From an uncultured Chloroflexota bacterium (GTDB lineage: Bacteria > Chloroflexota > Anaerolineae > Anaerolineales > UBA4823), in assembly GCA_903871905.1 (NCBI GenBank), contig CAIQIV010000256.1:1-35322 (forward strand): 35,322 nt of DNA. Direction: 5' to 3'. Of the stretch, positions 25,056 to 34,089 are shown piece after piece (within the stretch, counting starts at the first letter, position 1; each line of letters starts with the position of its first letter). Below the pieces are notes generated by a model. That model was not told the DNA's origin, made no database searches, and worked only from the letters and a program-made list of their open reading frames with translations. The position numbers were made by a program, and so were the translations under genes.

Positions 25056-27788
25056 TTACCAGCCTCGGTTCACCCGCTGGACATAGGCAATCGCCTCCTC
25101 ACGGTTTTCCAGGTGGAGGCGTTCGAGGATCTGCTTCATGTGATACTTCACTGTCTGCTCGCTGAGCCCTAATTGAGACGCAACTTCCTTGTAAAGCAGG
25201 CCATCTGCCACCAGGTTCAAGATCTCCCACTGGTGATCGCTCAAGGGGATATCCGATTTGCGCGTCGGCGACCGGGGTCGATTTTGTGCCGTTTCGGACA
25301 GCATGCGCGCCGCCAGTTTCGGCGGCAGGGGTGTCTCACCGTTGACCACGTCCAGCAGCATCTGGCACAGGCGGTTGGCGTCCAGGCTCTTGAGCAGGTA
25401 GCCGGAAGCGCCGTTGCGCAGCGCCTGGGACAGATCTTCCTCTGCTTCCGAGACGGTCAGCATCAAGATCTTAACCTCCGGCAGCTCGGCTTTGATCAGC
25501 CGGGCAGCCTCCACCCCACCGCATACCGGCATTTGCACGTCCATTAACACCACATCCGGGCGCAGGCTACGCGCCTGCTCCACTGCCTGCAGGCCGTTCT
25601 CCGCCGTCCCCACCACGGTGACCCCGCGGGCATTCAGCAAGTTGCGCATACCCTCCATAAACAATGGGTGGTCATCTACCAGCAAGACCCGGATTTTCTC
25701 CACGTCGGTGATTTTCCGGGATACTTCCGCTTCCACCAACCTGGGCACAAACAAGATCACCTGGGCACCCTTACCGGGCGCGGTGCGCACCTCCAGCCGC
25801 CCACCGATCTGCTGCGCCCGCTCGTCCATCATATCCAGGCCAAAATGGGGAGCCCCCACGCCCTGTTCGCCTGGCGAAAATCCCCGCCCGTCATCGGCAA
25901 TAATCACCTGGATGGTATCGCGGCTAGCGCTGACGATCACCTGCACCTGCGACGCCCCGGCATGCTTGCGCACATTGATCAGCGCCTCCTGCACGATGCG
26001 CAGCACCTGCTCCTCCACCGCCGGGGCAAAAAGCCTGGCTGGCATACCTGGCGGGTAGCTCAACCGGGCGGGGATACCCGCCTCCTGGGAGAACTTCTCC
26101 AGGTAGGCTTCAAGGGCCTGCTGAAAGCTGATGAATTGAGAGGCAGGCAGGCGCAGGCCCAGGATGTAGTTGCGCAGGTCGTTCAATGTGATGCCAGCCA
26201 TCTCCGCCATCCTGCGCAAGTTGGCGCGCGCCGCGGCTAGCTGCTGTTGATCAATCATCGTCTCTGTGGCCTGCGCCTGCACATTCAGGTAGCCCAGCGT
26301 CTGGCCCAACCCGTCATGCAGATCGCGCGCCAGGCGCTCGCGTTCCTGCAGTGCCGCCAGCTTGTGTTCCCGGTTGCGCAGCTCTTCCCGGGCGCGCTTC
26401 AGATCGGTAATATCCCGGTGCGTGCCAATGCTCCGCAGCGGCCTCCCCTGCGCATCCCAGGTCATGACCTTGCCGCGCGCCAGGATCGACTTGTACGACC
26501 CATCCTTGCAGCGCAGGCGCACCTCCCGCTCAAACTCGGGCAGTTTCCCCTCCAGGATGCGTTGATTTTCGTCCTCGACGCGAGCATAATCCTCCGGGTG
26601 CACCAGGCGCATGAAGGTATCTCCCTCCCGGCCAAACTCCCCTTCCTCATAACCCAACATTGCCACCCACTGGGGTGACAAGAAAACCCGGTTGTGAACA
26701 TAATCAAAATCCCAGACCCCCTCTCCCAGGCCCTCCAGGGCAAACTGCCAGCGCCGTTCGCTCTCCTGCAGCTTCTGGGCTGCCGCCTGGCGTTCCGTCA
26801 CATCCCGCAGGATGCCACCAATCCAGAACTGCTCTTGCATCTCGACGGAGAAAATAGAGTATTCGATGACCTTACGCTGCCCCTCCGCCAGGGTGACTTC
26901 TTTCTCCACCATGGAGCGGGCAATCCCCCGCTTCCCGCTTGGGCCGGATTGGGCAATCCGCCGTTGGAGCTGCTGGTACTGCCCAGCGCTGATCTCCTCG
27001 GCAGGCAGCAGCGGCAGGTCCACCTCCCACACCAGGCGTCCCAGCATCTCATCTGCTTTCCTCCCCATGATCTCTCCCATCCCCCGGTTCCAAACCATGA
27101 TGCGGCCCATTCCATCAATCATCAAGATGCCATCCGATGACTGTTCCACGATGCTGCGGAACTTCCTTTCGCTCTCTCGCGCCGCCTGCTCAGCCCGGGT
27201 GCGCTCCGCCACCTCCCGCCCGGCCCGCTCCAGGGCGCGCTGGATCGAATTGTAGGCCATCAAAGCCAGGTAGGCGCCAAAGCAAAAATATAGGGTATAG
27301 ACAATCCATTGGGTGATGGTGACCGACAGGTCCGCCGGTGGCAGCCAGCCAGAGCTTTCCGCCAGGATCAATCCCAAAACCGATACCGATGAAATGACCG
27401 CAGTGATTAGCACCCCCAGTGTGCCAAATAAATAGCCCGCCACAATAATGATCAGCAGATAAAAAGCTGTGGAAGGATCACGCACCGTACCCAGTGCAGC
27501 AATCCCAAAAGTCAGCAAAATAATCATCACAGCAATGCCGCTGACCTCAACAAGTTCCAAATATCCCACTTTGAGCAGAACAAACAGCAAAATAGCAGAG
27601 GTAAAAAACAACGCGTCCACCACCAACACCCCAACTGGGGTACGACCGCCCAACACATTCCCCCAAAAGGTCAGTACAGTAAATACCATCTCCACCACCA
27701 GTGCGGTGCGCACCAGTTGAGCCCGGTAGGTCTTCCGCTCATCGCCCGGAAAAACGGGTGCAGCCAACAAACTTCGGATCTTTTCCAT
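25056..27788 (-). CDS. Membrane histidine kinase fused to NarL/LuxR response regulator
   Basis: A 910-residue one-chain two-component system. There are six membrane segments (about 26-176), a coiled linker, PAS domains at about 205-325 and 345-460, a HisKA_3 dimerisation domain with RDLHDGLGQTLGY near 488, an HATPase_c domain (N-box QEALINVRKHA near 599, DDGRGFSPGE near 632), a receiver domain at about 695-810 (VDDHPLF; phospho-Asp in LMDVQMP near 747), and a LuxR-type HTH at about 840-902 (ASQLGLSEQTVKYHMKQILE). All key residues are present. The protein would be a membrane-tethered transcription regulator. No sensory ligand can be named. It is divergent from the DUF192 gene and upstream of the PrsW gene. 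The SD before ATG 27788 is weak (GGAACC). Confidence 0.95.
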   Translation of the reverse strand: MEKIRSLLAAPVFPGDERKTYRAQLVRTALVVEMVFTVLTFWGNVLGGRTPVGVLVVDALFFTSAILLFVLLKVGYLELVEVSGIAVMIILLTFGIAALGTVRDPSTAFYLLIIIVAGYLFGTLGVLITAVISSVSVLGLILAESSGWLPPADLSVTITQWIVYTLYFCFGAYLALMAYNSIQRALERAGREVAERTRAEQAARESERKFRSIVEQSSDGILMIDGMGRIMVWNRGMGEIMGRKADEMLGRLVWEVDLPLLPAEEISAGQYQQLQRRIAQSGPSGKRGIARSMVEKEVTLAEGQRKVIEYSIFSVEMQEQFWIGGILRDVTERQAAAQKLQESERRWQFALEGLGEGVWDFDYVHNRVFLSPQWVAMLGYEEGEFGREGDTFMRLVHPEDYARVEDENQRILEGKLPEFEREVRLRCKDGSYKSILARGKVMTWDAQGRPLRSIGTHRDITDLKRAREELRNREHKLAALQERERLARDLHDGLGQTLGYLNVQAQATETMIDQQQLAAARANLRRMAEMAGITLNDLRNYILGLRLPASQFISFQQALEAYLEKFSQEAGIPARLSYPPGMPARLFAPAVEEQVLRIVQEALINVRKHAGASQVQVIVSASRDTIQVIIADDGRGFSPGEQGVGAPHFGLDMMDERAQQIGGRLEVRTAPGKGAQVILFVPRLVEAEVSRKITDVEKIRVLLVDDHPLFMEGMRNLLNARGVTVVGTAENGLQAVEQARSLRPDVVLMDVQMPVCGGVEAARLIKAELPEVKILMLTVSEAEEDLSQALRNGASGYLLKSLDANRLCQMLLDVVNGETPLPPKLAARMLSETAQNRPRSPTRKSDIPLSDHQWEILNLVADGLLYKEVASQLGLSEQTVKYHMKQILERLHLENREEAIAYVQRVNRGW

Positions 27789-27997
27789 GGTTCCGCAAAT
27801 ATTAAGTAATGAAATGGACTGGAGAATGAGACACCGTTGGGCCTTTCACAAATCATTAAAATATTACCATATGGCTTCTATCCTGATAGCTTACATTAAT
27901 TGAACTTCCATCATAGCCTGTAATAGGAAAATTAATCCGGTCTCAGAAACAATTGGCAACGCAGCCGGTGCCGGACAACCTATGGTAAACTAACCCA

Positions 27998-28366
27998 ATG
28001 CGCCATGTCAGGATAACCAACCTAAACCGCTCAGGCAACCAGCCGGTAACTGCCGGGTACTGCGAGAGCTTCCTGTGCCAGTTGCGCGGCCTGACCTTCC
28101 GGCGCGACCTGCGCCCAGACGAGGGCCTGCTGTTGGTGCAGCGCAGCGAAAGCCGGCTGGAATCCAGCATCCACATGCTGGGTATGTACATCGACCTGGC
28201 AGTGGTGTGGCTGGACTCAAGCCGGCGGGTGGTGGATGTGCGCCTGGCGCGGCGCTGGCGCCCGGCTTATTTTCCTCGCGCCGCAGCTCAATATGTGCTG
28301 GAGATGCCGGTAGAGCGCCTGGATGATTTTGCGATTGGAGATCGGGTCAGTTTTGAAGAAGTTTGA
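27998..28366 (+). CDS. DUF192 family protein
   Basis: A 122-residue protein of the DUF192 family. The family signature is visible: RGLTFRRDLRPDEGLLLVQ (the RGLMFR...GMLF region), IHMLGMYIDLAVVWLD in place of the usual W-M-x-N-T-x-I-P-L-D, and a C-terminal AQYVLEMPVERLDDFAIGDRV. The function of the family is not established; many members are secreted or associated with the envelope, but no signal peptide is seen here. It starts close to TATGGT/TAAACT -10-like sequences and may be nearly leaderless. Its last 44 bp overlap the LysM-M23 gene, so the pair is translationally coupled. Confidence 0.88.
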   Translation: MRHVRITNLNRSGNQPVTAGYCESFLCQLRGLTFRRDLRPDEGLLLVQRSESRLESSIHMLGMYIDLAVVWLDSSRRVVDVRLARRWRPAYFPRAAAQYVLEMPVERLDDFAIGDRVSFEEV

Positions 28367-29801
28367 AATAATTCATCTGCGTCGAGGTGTATACCTGCTG
28401 GCAGCCTGGGCAACCGGGCTGCTGGCGCTTGCCTCCTTTGTGCTGGTCTCTTCTGGCTCAGCGCAAACCCCGCCGCCCCCGGCGGCTAGCGGCCCGGTTT
28501 ACACCGTCCAGCCGGGCGATTCGCTGTGGGATATCGCCGCCCGCTTCGGCGTTTCGCTGCCGGATTTGATGGCCGCAAACAGCGGCATGAACGCCGATGC
28601 CCTGTCCGTGGGTGCGCAGCTGGTCATCCCCGGGCTGGAAGGGCTGCAAGGCCAGCTCACCACCCGCAGCGTGGCTTACGGAGATTCGCTCACCACCCTG
28701 GCCCGGCGCTACAACACCACTCCCGATACCCTGGTACGTCTGAACCACCTGACCAGCCCGGCAGACCTCTTCCCAGGGTCGATCCTGGTGATCCTGGAGC
28801 CCGGAGAAACACCCCCCCAACCACCGCGCATCCTGCTGCATTCCGGGCAAACGCTATTGGAAGCAGCCGCTGCCAGCGGAGTCAACCCCTGGACACTGGC
28901 CATCAGCAATGCCCTGACCGCCACCTGGCAGGCCCTCCCCGGCGATTCCCTGCACCTGCCCACCTCCACCACTGCAAGCGGACCTCCCATCGCCCTGCCC
29001 GTAGACCTGGCAGCCGTTCAGCTCCTGCCCGAGCCGTTCGTGCAAGGCAAAGGCGCCGAGGTGATCATCACCGGCACCCAGGAGATGTCGCTCAGCGGCT
29101 CACTCGCCGGCCATATCTTTCCTTTCTTTCCCCGGGAGGGCAGCTATGTTGGCCTGCAGGGACTGCATGCACTGATGGAGCCCGGCCTGTATACGCTGGG
29201 AATCCACGGCACGCTGGCAGATGGCACCCCGTTGGCTTTCTCCCAGGCAGTGCTGGTGAAGGATGGAGAGTACGTCTACGACCCGGTGCTGGCAGTCAGC
29301 CCGGAGACGATCGACCCGGCGGTCACCAAGCCCGAGGAAGCCGAATGGGCCGCACTGGCAGCCACAGCCACGCCTGAAAAGTTATGGGACGGGAAATTTA
29401 CCAGCCCGGTGCCGCCAGATTACACCGACTGCTGGCCTTCGCGCTATGGCAACCGGCGATCTTTTAACGGCAGCGCCTATACCTATTTCCACTCTGGCCT
29501 GGACTTCTGCGGCAACGTGGGCACCGAGATCTATGCCCCGGCTGCCGGGCGAGTGGTCTTCACCGGGCCGCTGACCGTGCGCGGCAACGCCACAATGATC
29601 GACCACGGGTGGGGGGTGTATTCGGGTTACATGCACCAATCCGAGATCAAGGTCAACGTAGGCGACCTGGTCACCCCGGGACAGCTGATCGGGTTGATAG
29701 GCGGGACCGGTCGCGTCACCGGTCCGCACCTGCACTGGGAGCTCTGGGTTGGCGGGGTCCAGGTTGACCCGATGGACTTTCTTACCGGCGCCTTTCCTTA
29801 G
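28323..29801 (+). CDS. LysM / M23 peptidoglycan hydrolase
   Basis: A 492-residue secreted or anchored cell-wall hydrolase. The signal segment is about 22-48 (VYLLAAWATGLLALASFVLV). LysM domains lie at about 58-101 (YTVQPGDSLWDIAARFGV) and 115-158 (YGDSLTTLARRYNTTPDTL), with a degenerate third at about 167-210. A beta-rich middle region follows. The C-terminal M23 (LytM) domain carries the zinc ligands His390 and Asp394 (FHSGLD) and the HLH motif at 469-471 (GPHLHWELW). It is predicted to bind and cut peptidoglycan or related peptides. The start ATG at 28323 lies inside the DUF192 gene and lacks a ribosome site; a TTG about ten codons later is possible. A terminator-like hairpin follows directly. 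Confidence 0.92.
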   Translation: MILRLEIGSVLKKFEIIHLRRGVYLLAAWATGLLALASFVLVSSGSAQTPPPPAASGPVYTVQPGDSLWDIAARFGVSLPDLMAANSGMNADALSVGAQLVIPGLEGLQGQLTTRSVAYGDSLTTLARRYNTTPDTLVRLNHLTSPADLFPGSILVILEPGETPPQPPRILLHSGQTLLEAAAASGVNPWTLAISNALTATWQALPGDSLHLPTSTTASGPPIALPVDLAAVQLLPEPFVQGKGAEVIITGTQEMSLSGSLAGHIFPFFPREGSYVGLQGLHALMEPGLYTLGIHGTLADGTPLAFSQAVLVKDGEYVYDPVLAVSPETIDPAVTKPEEAEWAALAATATPEKLWDGKFTSPVPPDYTDCWPSRYGNRRSFNGSAYTYFHSGLDFCGNVGTEIYAPAAGRVVFTGPLTVRGNATMIDHGWGVYSGYMHQSEIKVNVGDLVTPGQLIGLIGGTGRVTGPHLHWELWVGGVQVDPMDFLTGAFP

Positions 29802-29802
29802 A

Positions 29803-29829
29803 GCAGACCGCTGGAAAACAGCGGCCTGC
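29803..29829. terminator. Hairpin between the convergent LysM-M23 and DUF2007 genes
   Basis: GCAG-A-CCGCTG, loop GAAAA, CAGCGG-C-CTGC: an 11-bp stem with one mismatch, 2 bp after the stop of the plus-strand gene and 17 bp beyond the end of the minus-strand gene. No U tract. It could end both convergent transcripts. Confidence 0.55.
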
Positions 29830-29846
29830 TGCGCCAGCCGGCAAGG

Positions 29847-30131
29847 TCAGGCCTGCTCATCCGGGGAGTCAGACAGGAAGTCCACGCTCGACTCCTCAAA
29901 TTCTCCTGCGTCGATCTCCCTCAGGACTTCCAGCGCTACCTCACGCTGTTCTGAAGGCACCATGATCTGGACTTTTCCCAGCGCCCCCAGTGCCACCGGG
30001 TAGATATCCTGCCCTACACCTTCCTGGGAGAGCACCACCTGGATATCCTGCGCCTCGAGCACCCCGCGCAAAATTTCCGCTTCGGCTGAGCCAAACACTT
30101 CCTTTACAACAACCCATTCCTTTTCATGCAT
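29847..30131 (-). CDS. DUF2007-like small protein
   Basis: A 94-residue protein. The sequence EVFGSAEAEILRGVLEAQDI followed by a two-strand region and VPSEQREVALEVLREID matches the DUF2007 'putative signal transducing' family, a small ferredoxin-like alpha/beta domain thought to bind a ligand or partner; no reaction is known. The tail (EESSVDFLSDSPDEQA) is acidic. The ATG has AGGAG 6 nt upstream. It lies 9 bp after the second permease and is the last gene of the ABC transporter operon. A role in that transporter is possible but not shown. Confidence 0.8.
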   Translation of the reverse strand: MHEKEWVVVKEVFGSAEAEILRGVLEAQDIQVVLSQEGVGQDIYPVALGALGKVQIMVPSEQREVALEVLREIDAGEFEESSVDFLSDSPDEQA

Positions 30132-30140
30132 GTGAAACTC

Positions 30141-31283
30141 CTATCCAAGACGGTAATGGCGGCGGGTGAAGAACCACAATCCAATTCCATAATACACGAA
30201 AGATAGCACAGCCGTCAACCCCAGGCGGAAAGCAACCTGCGGCAGGCCTGCGCCATCCACCAGCACCTGGTTCAACGCCAGCATGGCGTGGCTGGCAGGC
30301 AGGAAGTCAAACAAGTCGACCCCATGCCCGGACCAGTAAAACAGGGTGGTGGGAGGCATGGGAAAGAACGCACCCGACAGGAAAACCATCAGCATGGTGA
30401 AAATGCTGCCAATATTGAGGGCGTCGCTGTCGTTGCGCGAAAACCCGGCGACCACCAACCCGGGCCCAATTGCAGAGAAACACAACACCAGGCAGATCAC
30501 CAGCGCCAGGGTCAGCGAGCCCTGGGCATGGAACCCCAGCGCCAGGGCAGAGCCCAGCAGCACCAGCACCATCAGCAGCGCGCCTGCCATCTGCGCCAGG
30601 GTCACCCCACCCGCCAGCCCCAGGGAGGTCAGGCGGGTGAGTTGCAGCCGGCGCAGCGTGCCGCGGCGCAGCTCGCGCGCCAGCAGCATCGCCGTCCACG
30701 GGATCAGCAGCAGCACGGCGAAGACCATCATCCCCACGGCATACAGGTCAAACTCGGTTTGCCTGGAGCGCGGGAAAAGCGGTCGCTCCACCATCACCAG
30801 CTGCTGCGGGCGGGCGCCGCCAAAGGACAGCCGGTCCAGCAGGGGCGTGATCGTGCGTCCCAGGTAGGTGCTGGCACGATTGAACTTCATGCTGGTGGCA
30901 TCCCCACGCAGCGTGACCTTCAGCGGCCCTCCCGTCTCCTGACTGAACACAAGCAGAGCCGCCGCCCGTCCATCCGCCAGCAGCGGTTCCGCATCGAGAC
31001 GGCCTTGCACCATCGTGAGGTGAAACACCGGGCGGCCATCCGGGTAGCGCTGCGCCTCCAGCGCCTGCATGACCGTCCCCCCAGCCTGGTCTTCCAGAAA
31101 GGTGAGCACTTCATACGTCGCCAGCTTGGGCTGGCTGCCATATCCCAGCGCCGTGATCAACATAAAAAACAGCGGCATCGACAGCATCAGCAGCGCCAGC
31201 TGCGGCTCGCGCAGCATTTCCAGCGCCGTCTTGCGCCCGACCAGCCAGGTCTGGGCCAGCAGGGTGTGCAAAGCCAGCTTCAT
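30141..31283 (-). CDS. ABC-2 type permease, second subunit
   Basis: A 380-residue ABC-2 family permease. There is one membrane segment near the N-terminus (about 27-47), a soluble extracytoplasmic domain of about 130 residues, and five C-terminal segments, as in YhfH/DrrB-like and Nod-type exporters. Motifs such as AIGPGLVVAGFSRNDSDALNIG and FLSGAFFPMP are typical of the ABC2_membrane_3 family. The start overlaps the ATPase stop by 4 bp (ATGA), so translation is coupled. It is paired with the permease at 32229-33359, which has the same plan, so the exporter probably uses a heterodimer. The substrate is unknown. Confidence 0.92.
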   Translation of the reverse strand: MKLALHTLLAQTWLVGRKTALEMLREPQLALLMLSMPLFFMLITALGYGSQPKLATYEVLTFLEDQAGGTVMQALEAQRYPDGRPVFHLTMVQGRLDAEPLLADGRAAALLVFSQETGGPLKVTLRGDATSMKFNRASTYLGRTITPLLDRLSFGGARPQQLVMVERPLFPRSRQTEFDLYAVGMMVFAVLLLIPWTAMLLARELRRGTLRRLQLTRLTSLGLAGGVTLAQMAGALLMVLVLLGSALALGFHAQGSLTLALVICLVLCFSAIGPGLVVAGFSRNDSDALNIGSIFTMLMVFLSGAFFPMPPTTLFYWSGHGVDLFDFLPASHAMLALNQVLVDGAGLPQVAFRLGLTAVLSFVYYGIGLWFFTRRHYRLG

Positions 31284-32227
31284 TCCCGCAGCCTCCGCCC
31301 GGTGAGCTGGATAAACACATCCTCCAGGGTATTGGCGCGGATCGATACCTCTCCCGGCTGCAGCCCAGCCTGCGCAAGCGCTTCGATGATCGCCGCCAGC
31401 TTGCCCACCGCGTGCAATGCGCGCACCCGCAGCATGCGCCCGGCAGCATCGTACTGAACCTCCTCAACCAACCCATCCAGCGCCTGGCGGCTGCGCTCCA
31501 GCCCCTGCCCCCCATCCAGCAGTTGGATCTCCACCACGTCCCCTTCCCCCAGGCGCTGTTTCAACCGCTCAGGGGTATCGCACACCAGCAGCTCGCCGTG
31601 GTCGATGATCGCCACGCGGTCCGCCACCCGGTCCGCCTCGTCCATGTTGTGCGTGGTCAGGATCACCGTCTTGAGCCGCGCCAGCGACTGGATGTACTGC
31701 CGAACCCTGACCCGGCTTTGCGGGTCCAGCCCGGCCTCCGGCTCATCCAATACCACAATCTCCGGGTCATGCACCAGCGCCAGGGCAATGTTCAGACGGC
31801 GCTGCATGCCCCCCGAAAGGGTGCGCGCCTGCTGGTTGCCCTTCTCTCCCAGGTAAAGCTCCTCCAACAGGCGCTCGCCGCGCCGCCGCGCCTCCCGGCC
31901 ATCCAGCCCGTACATCTGCCCGATAAACTGCAGCTGCTCGCGGCAGGTGAGCCGCTCCCACACCACCACCGACTGCGGGCAAACCCCCACCCGGGCGCGC
32001 ACCTCTGCCGCGCCATCCCGCACCGGCTTGCCGTGGATGCGCACCTCCCCGGCATCCGGTGGCAGCAGGCCGCACAGCATCGAGATGGAGGTGGTCTTCC
32101 CCGCTCCGTTGGGCCCCAGGAAACCAAACACCTCCCCGGCATACACTTCAAGCGCCAGGTCTTTGACCGCCACCAGCTGGCCAAAGCGCTTGGTCAATCC
32201 AACCGTCTGCAAAACAATCTCATTCAT
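31280..32227 (-). CDS. ABC transporter ATP-binding protein
   Basis: A 315-residue ATPase of the DrrA/CcmA-like ABC-2 exporter type. Walker A is GPNGAGKTTS (about 38-47), the signature LSGGMQRRL, Walker B IVVLDEP, D-loop AGLDP, and the H-loop TTHNMDEADR. The C-terminal ~95 residues form the family's accessory domain. It powers export through the two neighbouring permeases. It is separated from the first permease stop by 1 bp and overlaps the second permease by 4 bp, a tight operon. All catalytic residues are present. Confidence 0.96.
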   Translation of the reverse strand: MNEIVLQTVGLTKRFGQLVAVKDLALEVYAGEVFGFLGPNGAGKTTSISMLCGLLPPDAGEVRIHGKPVRDGAAEVRARVGVCPQSVVVWERLTCREQLQFIGQMYGLDGREARRRGERLLEELYLGEKGNQQARTLSGGMQRRLNIALALVHDPEIVVLDEPEAGLDPQSRVRVRQYIQSLARLKTVILTTHNMDEADRVADRVAIIDHGELLVCDTPERLKQRLGEGDVVEIQLLDGGQGLERSRQALDGLVEEVQYDAAGRMLRVRALHAVGKLAAIIEALAQAGLQPGEVSIRANTLEDVFIQLTGRRLRE

Positions 32228-32228
32228 C

Positions 32229-33359
32229 TCAGGATCCCAATTTCATGCGTCCGTACAGCCAGGCGCCCAGGCCAAAATACAACCCGGTCAGCAGGAGGAG
32301 GCCGCCCAGTTCATAGCTGACCTGGGCCATGCCCTCGCCAAAGATCAACACCCGGCGCAGTGCCTCGGCAGCCAGGGTGGTGGAGAAGACATCCGCCACG
32401 CTGACCGGGTGCCCCCCCAACATACCCAGGGGAATCCCCGGCAGGGGGAAGACCGCGCCAGAGAGAAAGGCAAAGGGCAGGATAAAGATGGTCGAGATGG
32501 CAGCCGCCTGCCCGTCGCTGTGAGAAAAACAGGCCGTCAGCAGTCCCAGGGCGGTGGCTGTCAGGCTAACCACCACGCACAATGCCAGGGCCAGCAGCAG
32601 CGAACCCTGTGCGTGAAATCCAAAGCCCAGGGCCACCAGGAAGGCCAGCACTGCCTGCAGGCAGGCCATTGCCCCCTGCTGCAGGCACAATCCGCCCAGC
32701 AGGTCAGTGGGGCGCAGCCCCGCCAGGCGCAGGCGTCCCAGCGCCCCGCTGACCTCCTCGCGCACCAGCACCAGCGAGGAGGTGATCGCCCCAAACAGGA
32801 TGCCAAACACCAGCAGCCCCGGCACCCCGACCTGGAAATCACTCATTTTGCCGGTGCTGGGCAGGAATTCGACCCGGGTCAGCTCCGGTCCCGTCCAGCC
32901 GGTGGCCTGGCGGCTGAAACGGTCCACTTCGCTGTCCAGGAAACCCGAGGCAAAGACGAAGTTGTCATTTGCCGGGTCGCCAACCAGCTCCAGGTTCACC
33001 GCCTGCCCACCCGCCAGTGCCTGGCTGAAGCCCGGAGGGATCACCAGCAGCAGAGACTTCTTGCGCTCTGCCATCACCTGCTCCGCCTGGACTGCGCTGG
33101 ACATCTGGGTCAGGTTGAAGACCGGCTGCCCGTCAAATTGAGCCTGACTCAGCCACCGGATCAGCTGCTCCCCCTGTCCTCCCTGGTCCTGATCCATCAC
33201 CACGATGTTCAAAAACAGCGACAGCCCGCTGCCTGTCTGGCCAAAGGCGAAGAAATAGATCAGCACCATCAGCGCCGGGAAAAACAAGAAAAGCAGGGTC
33301 ACCTGCGGCTCGCGCCAGCTCTCACGCCAGTACTTGTGCGCCACCAGCCAGATTTTCAT
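32229..33359 (-). CDS. ABC-2 type permease, first subunit
   Basis: A 376-residue permease with the same layout as the second subunit: one N-terminal membrane segment (about 23-42), an extracytoplasmic domain (about 45-195), and five C-terminal segments, with SHSDGQAAAISTIFILPFAFLSGAVFPLPGIP as the ABC2 signature region (only partly quoted: FLSGAVFPLPGIP). The start overlaps the TetR gene stop by 4 bp (ATGA). The TetR neighbour suggests a drug or lipid exporter induced by its substrate, as in many TetR-controlled ABC-2 operons (inference). Confidence 0.92.
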   Translation of the reverse strand: MKIWLVAHKYWRESWREPQVTLLFLFFPALMVLIYFFAFGQTGSGLSLFLNIVVMDQDQGGQGEQLIRWLSQAQFDGQPVFNLTQMSSAVQAEQVMAERKKSLLLVIPPGFSQALAGGQAVNLELVGDPANDNFVFASGFLDSEVDRFSRQATGWTGPELTRVEFLPSTGKMSDFQVGVPGLLVFGILFGAITSSLVLVREEVSGALGRLRLAGLRPTDLLGGLCLQQGAMACLQAVLAFLVALGFGFHAQGSLLLALALCVVVSLTATALGLLTACFSHSDGQAAAISTIFILPFAFLSGAVFPLPGIPLGMLGGHPVSVADVFSTTLAAEALRRVLIFGEGMAQVSYELGGLLLLTGLYFGLGAWLYGRMKLGS

Positions 33360-34066
33360 TGCGCTGCATCCTGGTTGAGCATGGGTGCCAGCAGACCGTT
33401 CTTGATCAAGGCTGTCAGTGCCTGGTTATAACGCGGCAGGGCTACCTGCTCGTCCAGCGCCTGGTAGTAGGTGTTCAACCAGGGGATAAGCTGGGCGTCA
33501 GCCGTGGCGATCAGCAGCGTGTTCAACACCCGCCCCAGCGCCGCCAGGTCGGCATCTGAGCGGATCTCGCCGCGCGCTGAGGCAGCCTGGAGCATCCCAT
33601 CCACCATGGCGCGCATCTCGCGCGCAACCGGCTCTACCACCCGCTGGGAGAGGGCGGGGTCACCCTGGTATGCCGCACGGGCAAAGAAGCGCGCAAAACC
33701 TAACTGCTGCTGGGTCCATTCGATGCCCCCCTCCAGGTATGCTTGCAAGCCCTCAACCAGCGGCAAGGCCTCCAGGTAAGGCCGGTATGAGCGGAACATG
33801 GTCACCGTTGAATGCACCACCAGTTCCATGGCGAACTCCAGCAGCCGCTCACGGCTGCCAAAATACTGGTAAAGCGAGCCTACCGCCACCCCGGCCCGGT
33901 TAGCTACACCCTTGATCGAGAGATCCGCCGGTCCAACCTCCGCCGCCTCATCCAGGATCGCCTGAACCACAACCTCCTGGCGCTCAGGGTCCAGGCGGCG
34001 GAAGGTCCGGGTAACCACCCCCTGCTTCTCTAATTCATAGATTATCGAAACGAACTCATCATCCAT
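33356..34066 (-). CDS. TetR-family transcriptional regulator
   Basis: A 236-residue regulator. The N-terminal HTH is clear at about 38-82 (LSIKGVANRAGVAVGSLYQYFGSRERLLEF), with the usual Tyr-Phe at the recognition helix end. The larger helical C-terminal domain is the ligand and dimer domain. It is the first gene of the ABC exporter operon and probably represses it from the divergent region. A near-consensus promoter and a 6-bp inverted repeat lie just upstream of its start. The ATG at 34066 is used; the sequence before it is A-rich with no clear ribosome site. Confidence 0.92.
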   Translation of the reverse strand: MDDEFVSIIYELEKQGVVTRTFRRLDPERQEVVVQAILDEAAEVGPADLSIKGVANRAGVAVGSLYQYFGSRERLLEFAMELVVHSTVTMFRSYRPYLEALPLVEGLQAYLEGGIEWTQQQLGFARFFARAAYQGDPALSQRVVEPVAREMRAMVDGMLQAASARGEIRSDADLAALGRVLNTLLIATADAQLIPWLNTYYQALDEQVALPRYNQALTALIKNGLLAPMLNQDAAQ

Positions 34067-34070
34067 TTTT

Positions 34071-34089
34071 TATGAACCTTATATTCATA
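34071..34089 (-). promoter_or_regulatory. Candidate TetR operator
   Basis: TATGAA-CCTTATA-TTCATA: 6-bp inverted arms with 7 bp between, placed at the predicted start point between the -10 box and the TetR gene start. A second related half sequence (GAATATGGTT) lies in the promoter spacer. The position fits autorepression. Confidence 0.4.

Noticed and set aside
30288-31457. Plus-strand open frame of 389 codons opposite the second permease
   Set aside because: Gln/His/Arg-rich shadow with no family features; opposite a clear permease gene.
31947-33431. Plus-strand open frame of 494 codons opposite the ABC genes
   Set aside because: Low-complexity Gln/His/Arg-rich reading; the minus strand encodes intact Walker motifs and permeases with ATGA overlaps.
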